Assembly: GCF_016917755.1 (NCBI RefSeq)
Contig: NZ_CP070326.1
Coordinates: forward strand, 8,184,001 to 8,248,000
Direction of reading: 5' to 3'
Length of the DNA: 64,000 nt
Source: Streptomyces noursei
GTDB taxonomy: Bacteria; Actinomycetota; Actinomycetes; Streptomycetales; Streptomycetaceae
In this document: positions 1 through 8,962 of the stretch, in pieces
How positions within the stretch are numbered: the stretch's first letter is position 1
Layout: each line of letters opens with the position of its first letter
Notes under the pieces: generated by a model
What the model was told of the DNA's origin: nothing
Databases searched by the model: none
Seen by the model: only the letters and a program-made list of their open reading frames with translations
Program-made: the position numbers and the translations under genes

Positions 1-2758
1 GGGCCTTGGGCCAGTAGCGGCGGCGCTGGAAGGCGTAGGTCGGCAGGTCGGCGCGGCGGGCGCCGGTGCCGGCGAAGCAGCCGGTCCAGTCCACGGTGGT
101 GCCGTGGACGTGCAGGCCGGCGAGGGCGGTGGTGAGGGTGTGCTCCTCGGGGCGCCCGGCGCGCAGGGCGGGGAGGGTGACGGCGCCTGCGTCGGCGGCG
201 TCCAGGCAGTCCTGGGCCATGGCGGACAGCACGCCGTCGGGGCCGAGTTCGAGGAAGGCGGTGGTGTCGTGCCGGGCGAGCCAGTCGATGCCGTCGGCGA
301 AGCGGACGGCGTGCCGGGCGTGGTCGACCCAGTAGTCGGCGGAGGTGAGTTGGGCGAAGGTGGCGGGCCTGCCGGTCAGGTTGGAGACGACCGGCAGCAG
401 CGGCGGCTGGAGCGTGAGGTCCTCGACGACGGCACGGAAGGCGTCGAGCATCGGCTCCATGAGCGGCGAGTGGAAGGCGTGCGAGACGCGCAGCCGGCGG
501 GTCTTGCGGCCGTCGGCGGCGAGCTGTTCGGCGAGCGCGGTGACGGTGGCTTCGGCGCCGGAGAGGACGACGGCGGAGGGGCCGTTGACGGCGGCGATCG
601 CGACCTGGTCCTCGTGCCCGGCGAGCAGCGGGGCGACGTCGGCTTCCGATGCCTGGACGGCGATCATCGCGCCGCCGTCGGGCAGCGCCTGCATCAGGCG
701 ACCGCGGGCGGCGACGAGGGTGGCGGCGTCGGCCAGGGAGAGGACGCCGGCGAGGTGCGCGGCGACGATCTCGCCGACGGAGTGGCCGGCGAGGTGGTCG
801 GGGCGGACGCCGAACGATTCGATCAGCCGGTAGAGCGCCACTTCGACGGCGAAGAGGGCCGGCTGGGCGTATGCGGTGCGGTCGAGCAGGGCGGCGTCGG
901 TGCCCCACAGGACCTCGCGCAGGGGACGGTCGAGGTGCGGGGTGAAGGCGTCGAGCGCCGCGTCGAGGGCGGTGGCGAACGCCGGGAAGCGGGCGGCGAG
1001 TTCCCGTCCCGCGCCGAGGCGTTGGGCGCCCTGGCCGGTGAAGAGGACGGCGAGCCGGGTCTCGGCCCGGGTGGTGCCGGTGATCCAGGCGGGGGCGGCG
1101 GCCGGGTCGTCGGCGTCGGCGAGGGCGGTGAGGCCGTCGGCCAGGACGGGGTGGTCGGTGGCGAGGAGGACGGCGCGGTGTTCGAACCCGGCGCGGGTGG
1201 TGGCGAGGGAGTGTGCGAGGTCGAGCAGGTCGGGCCGCCGGCCGGTGTCGAGGGCGGCGCACAGGGCCGCGGCCTGGCCGCGCAGGGCGTCCGGGGTGCG
1301 GCCGGAGAGCAGGACCGGTACGACGCCGGGCACCACGGGGGCGGTGGCCGGCGCGCTGCCGGCGGCGTCGTCGGCCTGCGCGGTCGCGGCGTCCTCGGGC
1401 TGCGGTTCGGGGGCCTGCTCGATGATGGTGTGGGCGTTGGTGCCGCTGATGCCGAAGGAGGAGACGGCGGCGCGGCGCGGTGCCCCGGTGGCGGGCCAGT
1501 CGGTGGTGTCGGTCAGCAGCCGCACGGCGCCCTGCGACCAGTCGACGTGGTGGGTGGGCTCCTCGGCGTGCAGGGTGCGCGGCAGGGTGCCGTGCCGCAT
1601 CGCCATGACCATCTTGATGACGCCGGCGACGCCGGCGGCGGCCTGGGTGTGGCTGAGGTTGGACTTGACCGAGCCGAGCAGCAGCGGCCGGTCCTCCGGG
1701 CGGTTCTGCCCGTAGGTGGCGAGCAGGGCCTGAGCCTCGACGGGGTCGCCGAGGGTGGTGCCGGTGCCGTGCGCCTCGACGACGTCGATGTCCCCGGCGG
1801 TGAGTCGGGCGTTGACCAGGGCCTGCTGGATCACCTGCTGCTGGGAGGGGCCGTTGGGGGCGGTCAGGCCGTTGGAGGCGCCGTCCTGGTTGACGGCGGT
1901 GCCGCGGACGACGGCGAGGATCTCGTGGCCGTTGCGGACGGCGTCGGAGAGCCGTTCCAGGACGAGGATGCCGACGCCTTCGGCCCAGCCGGTGCCGTCG
2001 GCGGTGTCGCCGAAGGAGCGGCAGCGGCCGTCGGCGGAGAGCCCGCCCTGGCGGCCCATCTCGATGAAGGTGCCGGGGCCGGACATGATGGTGACGCCGC
2101 CGGCGAGGGCGAGGGTGCACTCGCCGGCCCGCAGCGCCTGGGTGGCGAGGTGGACGGCGACCAGGGAGGAGGAGCAGGCGGTGTCGACGGTGACGGCGGG
2201 GCCGACCGTGCCGAAGGTGTAGGAGATGCGGCCGGACAGCACGCTGCCGGTGTTGCCGGTGAGTTGGAAGCCCTCGGCGCCGTCGGCGGGGCCGACGCGG
2301 TAGTCCTGGGCCATCGCGCCGATGAAGACTCCGGTGCGGCTGCCCTTCACGGACGTCGGGTCGATGCCGGCGCGTTCGAACGCCTCCCAGGCGGATTCCA
2401 GGACGACGCGCTGTTGCGGGTCCATGGCGACCGCCTCGCGCGGCGAGATGCCGAAGAAGTCCGCGTCGAAGTCGGGGGCGTCGTGCAGGAATCCACCGGA
2501 AGCGGTCGGCGCGGCGGCCAGCGCCTCCAGGTCCCAACCGCGGTCGGTGGGGAACGGGGTGACGCCGTGCTCGCCGGCCTCGACCATGCGCCAGAGGTCT
2601 TCGGGGCTGCGGACGTCTCCGGGGTAGCGACAGGTCATGCCGATGATGGCCACCGGTTCCTGGGCCGCCGACTCCAGCTCGTGGACGCGCCGACGGGTGC
2701 GTCGAAGGTCGGCCGTCGCAAGCTTGAGGTAATCCCGGAGTTTTTGTTCGTTGTCCAT
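1..2758 (-). CDS. nysI: type I modular polyketide synthase, first module (partial)
   Basis: The 5' end of a giant modular PKS; the reading frame stays open to the window edge, so only about 919 residues are seen. It starts with a helical docking peptide (MDNEQKLRDYLKLATADLRR), then a ketosynthase from about residue 33 with active site VDTACSSSL (Cys near 193). An acyltransferase follows, with GHSVGE near 659 and HAFH near 758, the malonyl-CoA signature. The sequence stops in the post-AT linker (YAFQRRRYW), so the reductive domains lie outside. The ATG at 2758 is chosen because the upstream frame closes immediately. Being next to a GDP-mannose dehydratase and an ABC pair, it corresponds by synteny to NysI/AmphI of polyene clusters. 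That name is an inference; the KS-AT call is directly visible. Confidence 0.93.
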   Translation of the reverse strand, partial: MDNEQKLRDYLKLATADLRRTRRRVHELESAAQEPVAIIGMTCRYPGDVRSPEDLWRMVEAGEHGVTPFPTDRGWDLEALAAAPTASGGFLHDAPDFDADFFGISPREAVAMDPQQRVVLESAWEAFERAGIDPTSVKGSRTGVFIGAMAQDYRVGPADGAEGFQLTGNTGSVLSGRISYTFGTVGPAVTVDTACSSSLVAVHLATQALRAGECTLALAGGVTIMSGPGTFIEMGRQGGLSADGRCRSFGDTADGTGWAEGVGILVLERLSDAVRNGHEILAVVRGTAVNQDGASNGLTAPNGPSQQQVIQQALVNARLTAGDIDVVEAHGTGTTLGDPVEAQALLATYGQNRPEDRPLLLGSVKSNLSHTQAAAGVAGVIKMVMAMRHGTLPRTLHAEEPTHHVDWSQGAVRLLTDTTDWPATGAPRRAAVSSFGISGTNAHTIIEQAPEPQPEDAATAQADDAAGSAPATAPVVPGVVPVLLSGRTPDALRGQAAALCAALDTGRRPDLLDLAHSLATTRAGFEHRAVLLATDHPVLADGLTALADADDPAAAPAWITGTTRAETRLAVLFTGQGAQRLGAGRELAARFPAFATALDAALDAFTPHLDRPLREVLWGTDAALLDRTAYAQPALFAVEVALYRLIESFGVRPDHLAGHSVGEIVAAHLAGVLSLADAATLVAARGRLMQALPDGGAMIAVQASEADVAPLLAGHEDQVAIAAVNGPSAVVLSGAEATVTALAEQLAADGRKTRRLRVSHAFHSPLMEPMLDAFRAVVEDLTLQPPLLPVVSNLTGRPATFAQLTSADYWVDHARHAVRFADGIDWLARHDTTAFLELGPDGVLSAMAQDCLDAADAGAVTLPALRAGRPEEHTLTTALAGLHVHGTTVDWTGCFAGTGARRADLPTYAFQRRRYWPKA

Positions 2759-2895
2759 CTCAACTCAACCCATCTCGACAGCCGACGGCCGCACGTGAAT
2801 GGCGTCCGACTTCTCCACGCCGTTTCGGCGGTACGTTCGGATTCGCCACCTGGATTCGCCACTCACCGAGGGAATCCATGTGGCGAGTGTCGTCG

Positions 2896-2938
2896 GAATT
2901 CCGGCAGGAATTCACTAGTTTTCGAAAGCTTGGGATCC
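2896..2938. other. dense cluster of six-base restriction sites between PKS and gmd
   Basis: Within 43 bases the non-coding gap holds GAATTC (2896-2901 and 2908-2913), ACTAGT (2914-2919), TTCGAA (2921-2926), AAGCTT (2926-2931) and GGATCC (2933-2938), ending one base before the dehydratase stop codon. This is strikingly AT-rich and polylinker-like for such a GC-rich genome. It may be a natural A/T-rich regulatory spacer or a trace of cloning. The part GGAATTCACTAG also resembles one half of a PimM-type operator. Confidence 0.6.
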
Positions 2939-2939
2939 G

Positions 2940-3974
2940 TTACCAGTTGGCGGCGAGCAGCACGTCGCCGTATTGGTTTTCGCGGGAAACCTGCGCCAGG
3001 TCGGAATCGACCATCATGCGCATGAGGGCGGGGAAGTCGACGTCCGGCTTCCAGCCGAGGCGGTCCTGGGCCTTGGCACTGTCGGCGCACAGCACCTCGA
3101 CCTCGGCGGGCCGCACCAGGTCGGGGTCGATGACGACGTGGTCCTCCCAGTTCAGGCCGACGTGTTCGAACGCGATCCGGACCGCGTCGCGCACCGAGTG
3201 CATCTGCCCGGTGCCGATGACGTAGTCGTCGCCGGCGTCCTGCTGGAGCATCAGGTGCATGGCGCGGACGTAGTCGCCGGCGTAGCCCCAGTCGCGCACC
3301 GCGTCGAGGTTGCCGAGCGCCAGCTTGTCCTGGAGGCCGTGCTTGATACGGGCGACCGCCAGGCTGATCTTGCGGGTGACGAATTCCTGGCCGCGGCGCG
3401 GGGATTCGTGGTTGAAGAGCATGCCGGAGACCGCGTACATGCCGAAGGACTCGCGGTAGTTGCGGGTGATGTAGTGCCCGTACGCCTTGGCCGCGCCATA
3501 GGGGCTGCGCGGGTGGAAGAGGGTGGTCTCGCGCTGGGGCGTCTCGGCGGCCTTGCCGAACATCTCCGAGCTGGACGCCTGGTAGAAGCGGATCTGGCCG
3601 CGCGGGCTGACCGTGCGGGAGGTGGACAGTCCGCTGACCATGCGGATGGCCTCCAGCATGCGCAGCACGCCCATGCCGTTGACCTCGGTGACCAGCTCGG
3701 CCTGCTGCCAGGACATCGGCACGAACGAGATGGCGCCGAGGTTGTAGACCTCGTCGGGCTGCACGGTGTCGACGGCGGAGACCAGGCTGCCCTGGTCCAT
3801 CAGGTCCCCGTCGATGAAGTTGAGTTCGGAGACGAGGCGGCTGACCCGGGACTTGCGGGGATTGGCCTGGCCGCGGATCAGGCCCCACACCTGGTAGCCC
3901 TGGGACAGCAGGTGCTCCGCGAGATAGGAGCCGTCCTGGCCGGTGATTCCGGTGATCAGCGCTCGTTTGGACAT
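2940..3974 (-). CDS. nysDIII: GDP-mannose 4,6-dehydratase
   Basis: Short-chain dehydrogenase of 344 residues that converts GDP-mannose to GDP-4-keto-6-deoxymannose, the first step towards the aminosugar mycosamine. The N-terminal NAD(P)-binding motif GITGQDG is at residues 7-13. The catalytic region shows YQASSSEMFG and SPYGAAKAYG (YxxxK), and VRDWGYAGDYV is typical of the family. The ATG at 3974 is preceded by GAGAAGG at good spacing; an upstream extension to 4127 is open but looks non-coding. It lies directly upstream of the PKS on the same strand and is divergent from the ABC exporter, as nysDIII/amphDIII are in nystatin and amphotericin clusters. Enzyme identity is clear; the mycosamine role is inferred from context. 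Confidence 0.95.
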   Translation of the reverse strand: MSKRALITGITGQDGSYLAEHLLSQGYQVWGLIRGQANPRKSRVSRLVSELNFIDGDLMDQGSLVSAVDTVQPDEVYNLGAISFVPMSWQQAELVTEVNGMGVLRMLEAIRMVSGLSTSRTVSPRGQIRFYQASSSEMFGKAAETPQRETTLFHPRSPYGAAKAYGHYITRNYRESFGMYAVSGMLFNHESPRRGQEFVTRKISLAVARIKHGLQDKLALGNLDAVRDWGYAGDYVRAMHLMLQQDAGDDYVIGTGQMHSVRDAVRIAFEHVGLNWEDHVVIDPDLVRPAEVEVLCADSAKAQDRLGWKPDVDFPALMRMMVDSDLAQVSRENQYGDVLLAANW

Positions 3975-4114
3975 GGCAAACCCTTCTCGAACACGAAAGA
4001 GACCGTCCAAACGCTTGAGCTCGGCCACGACCTGGCGTCGAATACGCAGTCCGGACGTTAGACACCCGCACGCTCGCAAGCCGCGGAAGACGCTGTCAAC
4101 GCATCCCGGGCTTT

Positions 4115-4130
4115 CTAGGGAATTCACGAG
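4115..4130. promoter_or_regulatory. PimM-type (PAS-LuxR) operator
   Basis: The sequence CTAGGGAATTCACGAG matches the published PimM consensus CTVGGGAWWTCCCBAG at 15 of 16 positions. It lies in the divergent gap between the dehydratase (start 3974) and the exporter (start 4272). PAS-LuxR regulators such as PimM, NysRIV and AmphRIV bind such sites in polyene clusters, which supports cluster-specific control of one or both arms. Confidence 0.75.
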
Positions 4131-4271
4131 TACCCGGCCGTCAAAAGTCCGTGGCCACCCCCAACACTAGTGAAATTTCGGAGCGGACTGCGGTGCAATG
4201 ACCATGTCGGCGGGCCGGCCGACTCCGTCCACCGTGCGGCCGCACGCCGCCGTCAACCGGGGTGTTCCTCC

Positions 4272-6026
4272 GTGCTGTTGAGACTTCTGCGGGCACAGCT
4301 GCGCCCCTATGCCTGGGCCACCGCCGCTCTCGTCGTCCTCCAACTCGTCCAGATCCTGGGCACGTTGCTGCTGCCGACGCTGGGCGCCGCACTCATCGAC
4401 CAGGGGGTGGTGCGCGGCGACGGCGGGCGCATCACCGAGCTGGGTGTGGTGATGGGCGTGGTGGCGCTGGTGCAGATCGCCGCCGCGCTCGGTGCGGCGG
4501 CGCTGGCCGCCCGGACCGCGACGGCGATGGGCCGCGATCTGCGGTCCGCGATCTTCCGCCGCATCCTGGACTTCTCCGCCCGCGAGATCGGCCGGTTCGG
4601 CACCCCCTCCCTGCTGACCCGGTCGGTGAACGACGTGCAGCAGGTGCAGAACCTCGCCCAGTCCGGCTTCGGCATCGTCGTCTGCGCGCCGCTGATGTGC
4701 CTGGGCAGCGTGCTGCTGGCGCTGCGCCAGGACGTTCCGCTGGCACTGCTCCTGGTGGCGCTGGTGCTGGTGGTGGCGGTCTGCTTCGGCCTGCTGCTGG
4801 CCCGGATGGGCGCCCTGTACGCGCGGATGCAGCTGACCCTGGACCGGCTGGGGCGGCTGCTGCGTGAGGCGATCACCGGGGTGCGGGTGGTCCGGTCCTT
4901 CGTCCGCGACGACCACGAGCGCGCGCGGTTCGCGCAGACCAACGACGCGTTCCTCGTGCTGTCGCGGCGGGTGGGTCGGCTGATCGCGACGATGCTGCCG
5001 GTCGTGCTGCTGCTGATGAACGGTTTCACCGTCGCCCTGCTGTGGACCGGCTCCCACCGGATCGACGCGGGCCGGATGCCGATCGGCTCGCTCAGCGCCT
5101 TCCTGAGCTATCTCTCGCTCATCCTGATGTCCGTCGTGATGCTCGCCTTCGTGTTCCTGTCGGTGCCGCGGGCCCGGGTGTGTGCCGGTCGGATCACGGA
5201 GGTCCTGGACACCGGGTCGAGCGTGGCGCCGCCGGCCGCGCCGCAGCCGGTACGGGGACCCGCCGGCCGGGTCGAACTGCGCGCGGCCGGGTACCGCTAC
5301 CCGGGCGCCGAGGAGCCCGTGCTGCGGGACATCGACCTGACCGTCGAGCCGGGCGAGCGGATCGCCGTGCTCGGCAGCACCGGCAGCGGCAAGACGACCC
5401 TGCTGAACCTGGTGCTGCGGCTGGCCGATGCCACCGAGGGCGCGGTGCGGGTCGGCGGCACCGACGTCCGCGAGCTGACCGCGGCCACGCTCGCCGCCGC
5501 CGTCGGGTTCGTGCCGCAGCGGCCGTACCTGTTCTCCGGCACCGTGGCGAGCAATCTGCGCTTCGGGCGGCCGGACGCCACCGACGAGGAGCTGTGGGAG
5601 GCGCTGCGGGTCGCCCAGGCGGCCGACTTCGTGGCGCGGATGCCGGGCGGCCTCGATGCGGAGATCACCCAGGGCGGCGGCAATGTCTCCGGCGGCCAGC
5701 GCCAACGCCTCTCCCTCGCCCGGGCCTTGCTGCGCCGGCCGGAGATCTATCTCTTCGACGACTGTTTCTCGGCGCTCGACCAGGCCACCGATGCGGCACT
5801 GCGGACCGCGCTGGTGCCGTACACCGCGGGCGCCACGGTGATCACCGTGGCGCAGCGGATCTCCGCCAGCCGCGACGCGGACCGGATCGTCGTCCTGGAC
5901 CGCGGGCGCGTGGTCGCCCAGGGCACCCACGACGTGCTGCTGCGCACCAGCCCGACCTACCGCGAGATCGCGCTCTCGCAGCTCACCGAGGAGGAAGCCG
6001 CCCATGGCCTCGCCGGACGACCCTGA
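4272..6026 (+). CDS. nysH: ABC exporter half-transporter (polyene efflux subunit)
   Basis: A fused membrane-ATPase half transporter of 584 residues. About six membrane helices in the first 300 residues precede a nucleotide-binding domain with Walker A GSTGSGKTT, signature VSGGQRQRLSLARAL and Walker B IYLFDDCFSALD. The usual catalytic Glu after Walker B is Asp (LFDD), the asymmetry seen in heterodimeric exporters. The GTG at 4272 is chosen: GGGGTG lies eight bases upstream and the membrane domain starts there (VLLRLLRAQL). An in-frame extension to 4170 looks unlike protein. It overlaps the next exporter gene by 23 bases. By synteny it matches NysH, thought to export the polyene; the substrate is inferred. 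Confidence 0.9.
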   Translation: MLLRLLRAQLRPYAWATAALVVLQLVQILGTLLLPTLGAALIDQGVVRGDGGRITELGVVMGVVALVQIAAALGAAALAARTATAMGRDLRSAIFRRILDFSAREIGRFGTPSLLTRSVNDVQQVQNLAQSGFGIVVCAPLMCLGSVLLALRQDVPLALLLVALVLVVAVCFGLLLARMGALYARMQLTLDRLGRLLREAITGVRVVRSFVRDDHERARFAQTNDAFLVLSRRVGRLIATMLPVVLLLMNGFTVALLWTGSHRIDAGRMPIGSLSAFLSYLSLILMSVVMLAFVFLSVPRARVCAGRITEVLDTGSSVAPPAAPQPVRGPAGRVELRAAGYRYPGAEEPVLRDIDLTVEPGERIAVLGSTGSGKTTLLNLVLRLADATEGAVRVGGTDVRELTAATLAAAVGFVPQRPYLFSGTVASNLRFGRPDATDEELWEALRVAQAADFVARMPGGLDAEITQGGGNVSGGQRQRLSLARALLRRPEIYLFDDCFSALDQATDAALRTALVPYTAGATVITVAQRISASRDADRIVVLDRGRVVAQGTHDVLLRTSPTYREIALSQLTEEEAAHGLAGRP

Positions 6027-7821
6027 GGAGGAGCGGACCGCGCCCCGGCCGGCACGTCGGCTCGTCGGCCTGCTGCGTCCGCACCGCCGCGCCGTGGCAC
6101 TCGCCGTGTTGACGGGCGTCGGCGGGATCGTGCTCAACGCGTTCGGCCCGCTGCTGCTCGGCCGGGTCACCGATCTGATCGCCGACGGCGTGCTCGGCGG
6201 CGGCCCGGGCCCGGCGCCCGGGATCGACTTCGGCGCGATCGGCCGGCTGCTGCTGGTCCTGCTGGCGCTCTACGTCGTGGCGTCGCTGTTCATGCTGGCG
6301 CAGGGCCGGCTGGTGGCGTCCGCGGTGTGGCGCACCATCCACGAACTGCGCCGCGACGCCCGGGAGAAGCTGACCCGGCTGCCGCTGGGCCACTTCGACC
6401 GGCAGCCGGCCGGTGAGCTGCTCAGCCGCACCACCAATGACATCGACAACCTCCAACAGACCCTCCAGCAGACCCTCGCCGAGCTGATCACCTCGATCTT
6501 CTCGCTGCTGACGATGCTGGTGCTGATGCTGGTGATCTCGCCGTCGCTGGCCGCGGTGATGCTGTTGAGCGTGCCGGTCTCGGCGTTGGTCGCGGCCCGG
6601 ATCAGCAAGCGCGCGCAGCCCCACTACGCCGCGCAGTGGTCCGCGAACGGCACCCTCAACGCCCATGTGGAGGAGGTGTGCACCGGTCATGCGCTGATCA
6701 AGGGCTTCGACCGGCGCGCGGCGGTCGAGGAGCGCTTCGACGCCTGCAACGACGCGGTGTACCGGGCGGCGGCCAAGGCACAGTTCGCCTCCGGTGCCAT
6801 GGAACCGGTCATGATGTTCGTCGCCAACCTCGGCTATGTGCTGGTGGCCGTCGTCGGCGCCTGGAAGGTCGTCAACGGCTCCCTGACCCTCGGCGACGTG
6901 CAGGCGTTCATCCTCTACGCCCGCCAGTTCAGCCAGCCGATCGTGGAGATCGCCTCGGTGGCCGGCAGGCTCCAGTCCGGCATCGCCTCCGCCCAGCGCG
7001 TCTTCACCCTGCTCGACGCCCCCGAGCAGGCCCCGGACCCGCACCGGCCCGGCACGCCCGCCCGCGCCGAGGGCCGCGTCGAGTTCGCCGACGTGTCCTT
7101 CCGCTACTCCCCCGACACGCCCCTCATCGAGAACCTCTCGCTCACCGTGGAACCGGGCAGCACCGTGGCGATCGTCGGCCCCACCGGCGCCGGCAAGACC
7201 ACCCTCGGCAACCTCCTGATGCGCTTCTACGAACCGGACTCCGGCCGCATCCTCCTGGACGGCACCGACACCGCGACGATGACCCGCGACGACCTGCGGT
7301 CCCGCTTCGGGCTGGTGCTCCAGGACACCTGGCTGTTCGGCGGCACCATCGCGGAGAACATCGCGTACGGCGCACCCGGGGCCTGCCGCGCGGATGTCGA
7401 GGAGGCGGCCCGCGCGACCTGCGCCGACCGCTTCATCCGCACCCTGCCGCAGGGCTACGACACCGTGCTGGACGACGAGTCGGGCACCGTCAGCGCCGGC
7501 GAGAAGCAACTGCTGACCGTGGCCCGGGCCTTCCTCGCCAAACCGGCCGTCCTCGTCCTGGACGAGGCCACCAGCTCCGTGGACACCCGGACCGAGGTCC
7601 TGATCCAACGCGCCATGCGCTCCCTGCGGGCGGGCCGGACCAGCTTCGTGATCGCGCACCGCCTGTCCACGATCCGCGACGCGGACCTGATCGTCGTGAT
7701 GGACGCCGGCCGCATCGTCGAGCAGGGCACCCACGCTCAACTCCTGTGCGCGCAGGGCCTGTACGCCCGGCTGCACGCAGCCCGCACCCACACTCCCACC
7801 GCGGGCGCCGCGGCCGGCTGA
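6004..7821 (+). CDS. nysG: ABC exporter half-transporter (polyene efflux partner)
   Basis: Second half transporter, 605 residues, with six predicted helices followed by an ATPase domain: Walker A GPTGAGKTT, a changed signature VSAGEKQLLTVARAF, canonical Walker B VLVLDEATSSVD and H-loop AHRLSTIRDADL. It keeps the catalytic Glu that its neighbour lacks while the neighbour keeps the canonical signature, so the two probably form a heterodimer. The ATG at 6004 overlaps the end of the first gene and has GAGGAAG upstream, implying translational coupling. The position fits NysG/AmphG of polyene clusters. Export of the macrolide is an inference from context. Confidence 0.92.
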   Translation: MASPDDPEEERTAPRPARRLVGLLRPHRRAVALAVLTGVGGIVLNAFGPLLLGRVTDLIADGVLGGGPGPAPGIDFGAIGRLLLVLLALYVVASLFMLAQGRLVASAVWRTIHELRRDAREKLTRLPLGHFDRQPAGELLSRTTNDIDNLQQTLQQTLAELITSIFSLLTMLVLMLVISPSLAAVMLLSVPVSALVAARISKRAQPHYAAQWSANGTLNAHVEEVCTGHALIKGFDRRAAVEERFDACNDAVYRAAAKAQFASGAMEPVMMFVANLGYVLVAVVGAWKVVNGSLTLGDVQAFILYARQFSQPIVEIASVAGRLQSGIASAQRVFTLLDAPEQAPDPHRPGTPARAEGRVEFADVSFRYSPDTPLIENLSLTVEPGSTVAIVGPTGAGKTTLGNLLMRFYEPDSGRILLDGTDTATMTRDDLRSRFGLVLQDTWLFGGTIAENIAYGAPGACRADVEEAARATCADRFIRTLPQGYDTVLDDESGTVSAGEKQLLTVARAFLAKPAVLVLDEATSSVDTRTEVLIQRAMRSLRAGRTSFVIAHRLSTIRDADLIVVMDAGRIVEQGTHAQLLCAQGLYARLHAARTHTPTAGAAAG

Positions 7822-7906
7822 CCCGGCCGCCCCGCGGCGCCCCCGTCAAGGACGGAACCGTGCCCCGAAGCAACCCCCTGTTCTTACCGTTCGCCGGAGG
7901 TATGCG

Positions 7907-8644
7907 GTGATCGAACTGATCCTGCCCGCCACGGTCGCCACCGAGGCGGCGTACGACGACCGGCCGCGCCCCGGCGACCGGCTGCTCTCCTCGGAACGCG
8001 AGGTCATCGCCCGGGCCGTGGAGTCCCGGCAGCGCGAGTTCACCACCGTCCGCCATCTCGCCCGCCGGGCCCTGCGCCGGCTCGGCCACCCGGACCGGGC
8101 CATACTGCCCGATCGGCGCGGCGCCCCGCAGTGGCCGCCCGGCATCGTCGGCAGCATGACGCACTGCGCCGGCTACCGCGCCGCCGCCGTCTCCCCCGCG
8201 GAGCTGTCGGCCGCGGTGAGCATCGACGCCGAACCGAACGGTCCGCTGCCGGTCGGCGTCCTGAAGGCCATCGCCCTGCCCTCCGAACGGCCGCATCTCG
8301 TGGCCCTGGCGGCCCATCGTCCGGACGTCCACTGGGACCGGCTGCTCTTCAGCGCCAAGGAGAGCGTCTTCAAGGCGTGGTATCCCCTGACCCGACGCGA
8401 ACTGGACTTCTCCGAGGCCGAGATCGTCATCGACCCGACACAGGGCACCTTCACCGCTCGCCTCCTGGTCCCGGGCCCCCTGCTGGGCGGCCGACGGGTC
8501 ACGGACTTCCCCGGCCGCTGGCACACCACCTCCGCCCTGCTGACCACGGCGGTCCACCTGCCGGCGCCCGTCCCCCGGCGCGACCGGGAACACCGCACGC
8601 ACCTCACGGTCAACTCACCGCTCCCGCGCCCCACCTTCGGATGA
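7907..8644 (+). CDS. nysF: 4'-phosphopantetheinyl transferase (Sfp/EntD type)
   Basis: Transfers phosphopantetheine from CoA to acyl carrier proteins, as needed by the nearby PKS. The 245 residues show the Mg-binding SIDAEPN motif and the hallmark FSAKESVFKAWYP (KESxxKAxxP). The start is GTG at 7907 with GGAGG five to six bases before it. It lies 85 bases after the exporter pair on the same strand, as nysF does beside nysG/nysH. It is the last gene on this side with an obvious link to the cluster and marks its likely border. Function is secure; whether it serves only this PKS is unknown. Confidence 0.92.
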   Translation: MIELILPATVATEAAYDDRPRPGDRLLSSEREVIARAVESRQREFTTVRHLARRALRRLGHPDRAILPDRRGAPQWPPGIVGSMTHCAGYRAAAVSPAELSAAVSIDAEPNGPLPVGVLKAIALPSERPHLVALAAHRPDVHWDRLLFSAKESVFKAWYPLTRRELDFSEAEIVIDPTQGTFTARLLVPGPLLGGRRVTDFPGRWHTTSALLTTAVHLPAPVPRRDREHRTHLTVNSPLPRPTFG

Positions 8645-8695
8645 AACCCGCCGGCTACTCCTTACGTCACGGGGCGAAATAGGTCATACAGAACT

Positions 8696-8962
8696 GTGCA
8701 TATCCACGAGGAACATGTCAGCGAACCCGGCATGGTCGTCATCGACGTCACCGCAGCCGACGAAGCCACCGCCACCCTTGCCGCGGCCGAGTTGGGCCGC
8801 CTGTGGCGTTCCAGCGGCCCCTCCGCGCCCTGGCAGACGCCGGGGCAGCCCGGCGTCTCCGTCCGCGCCTATCTTGACCTGCGCCACCGTCCCTTGGCGT
8901 CGACCGAAGAGGTGCATCCGCTGCCCAGGTCGCGGCGCAAGGACCGGGCTCACGGCAAGTAG
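8696..8962 (+). CDS. small DUF6207-like protein
   Basis: An 88-residue protein starting with GTG at 8696 (MHIHEEHVSEPGMVVIDV). The pattern EPG-VVIDV, then A-rich helix, then PGVSVRAYLDLRH resembles the DUF6207 family, small proteins common in Streptomyces and without known function. The last 20 residues are basic. It lies just outside the polyene cluster edge and its end overlaps the tail of the convergent small membrane protein gene by 13 bases. Confidence 0.7.
   Translation: MHIHEEHVSEPGMVVIDVTAADEATATLAAAELGRLWRSSGPSAPWQTPGQPGVSVRAYLDLRHRPLASTEEVHPLPRSRRKDRAHGK

Noticed and set aside
104..3025. Very long plus-strand open frame of 973 codons
   Set aside because: Gly/Val/Glu-rich shadow of the minus-strand PKS, whose KS and AT motifs are clear in the other strand.
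4167..6170. Minus-strand frame of 667 codons opposite the exporter
   Set aside because: Composition rich in His, Gln, Arg and Gly; antisense shadow of the ABC gene.
5983..7791. Minus-strand frame of 602 codons opposite the second exporter
   Set aside because: Antisense shadow without any motif.
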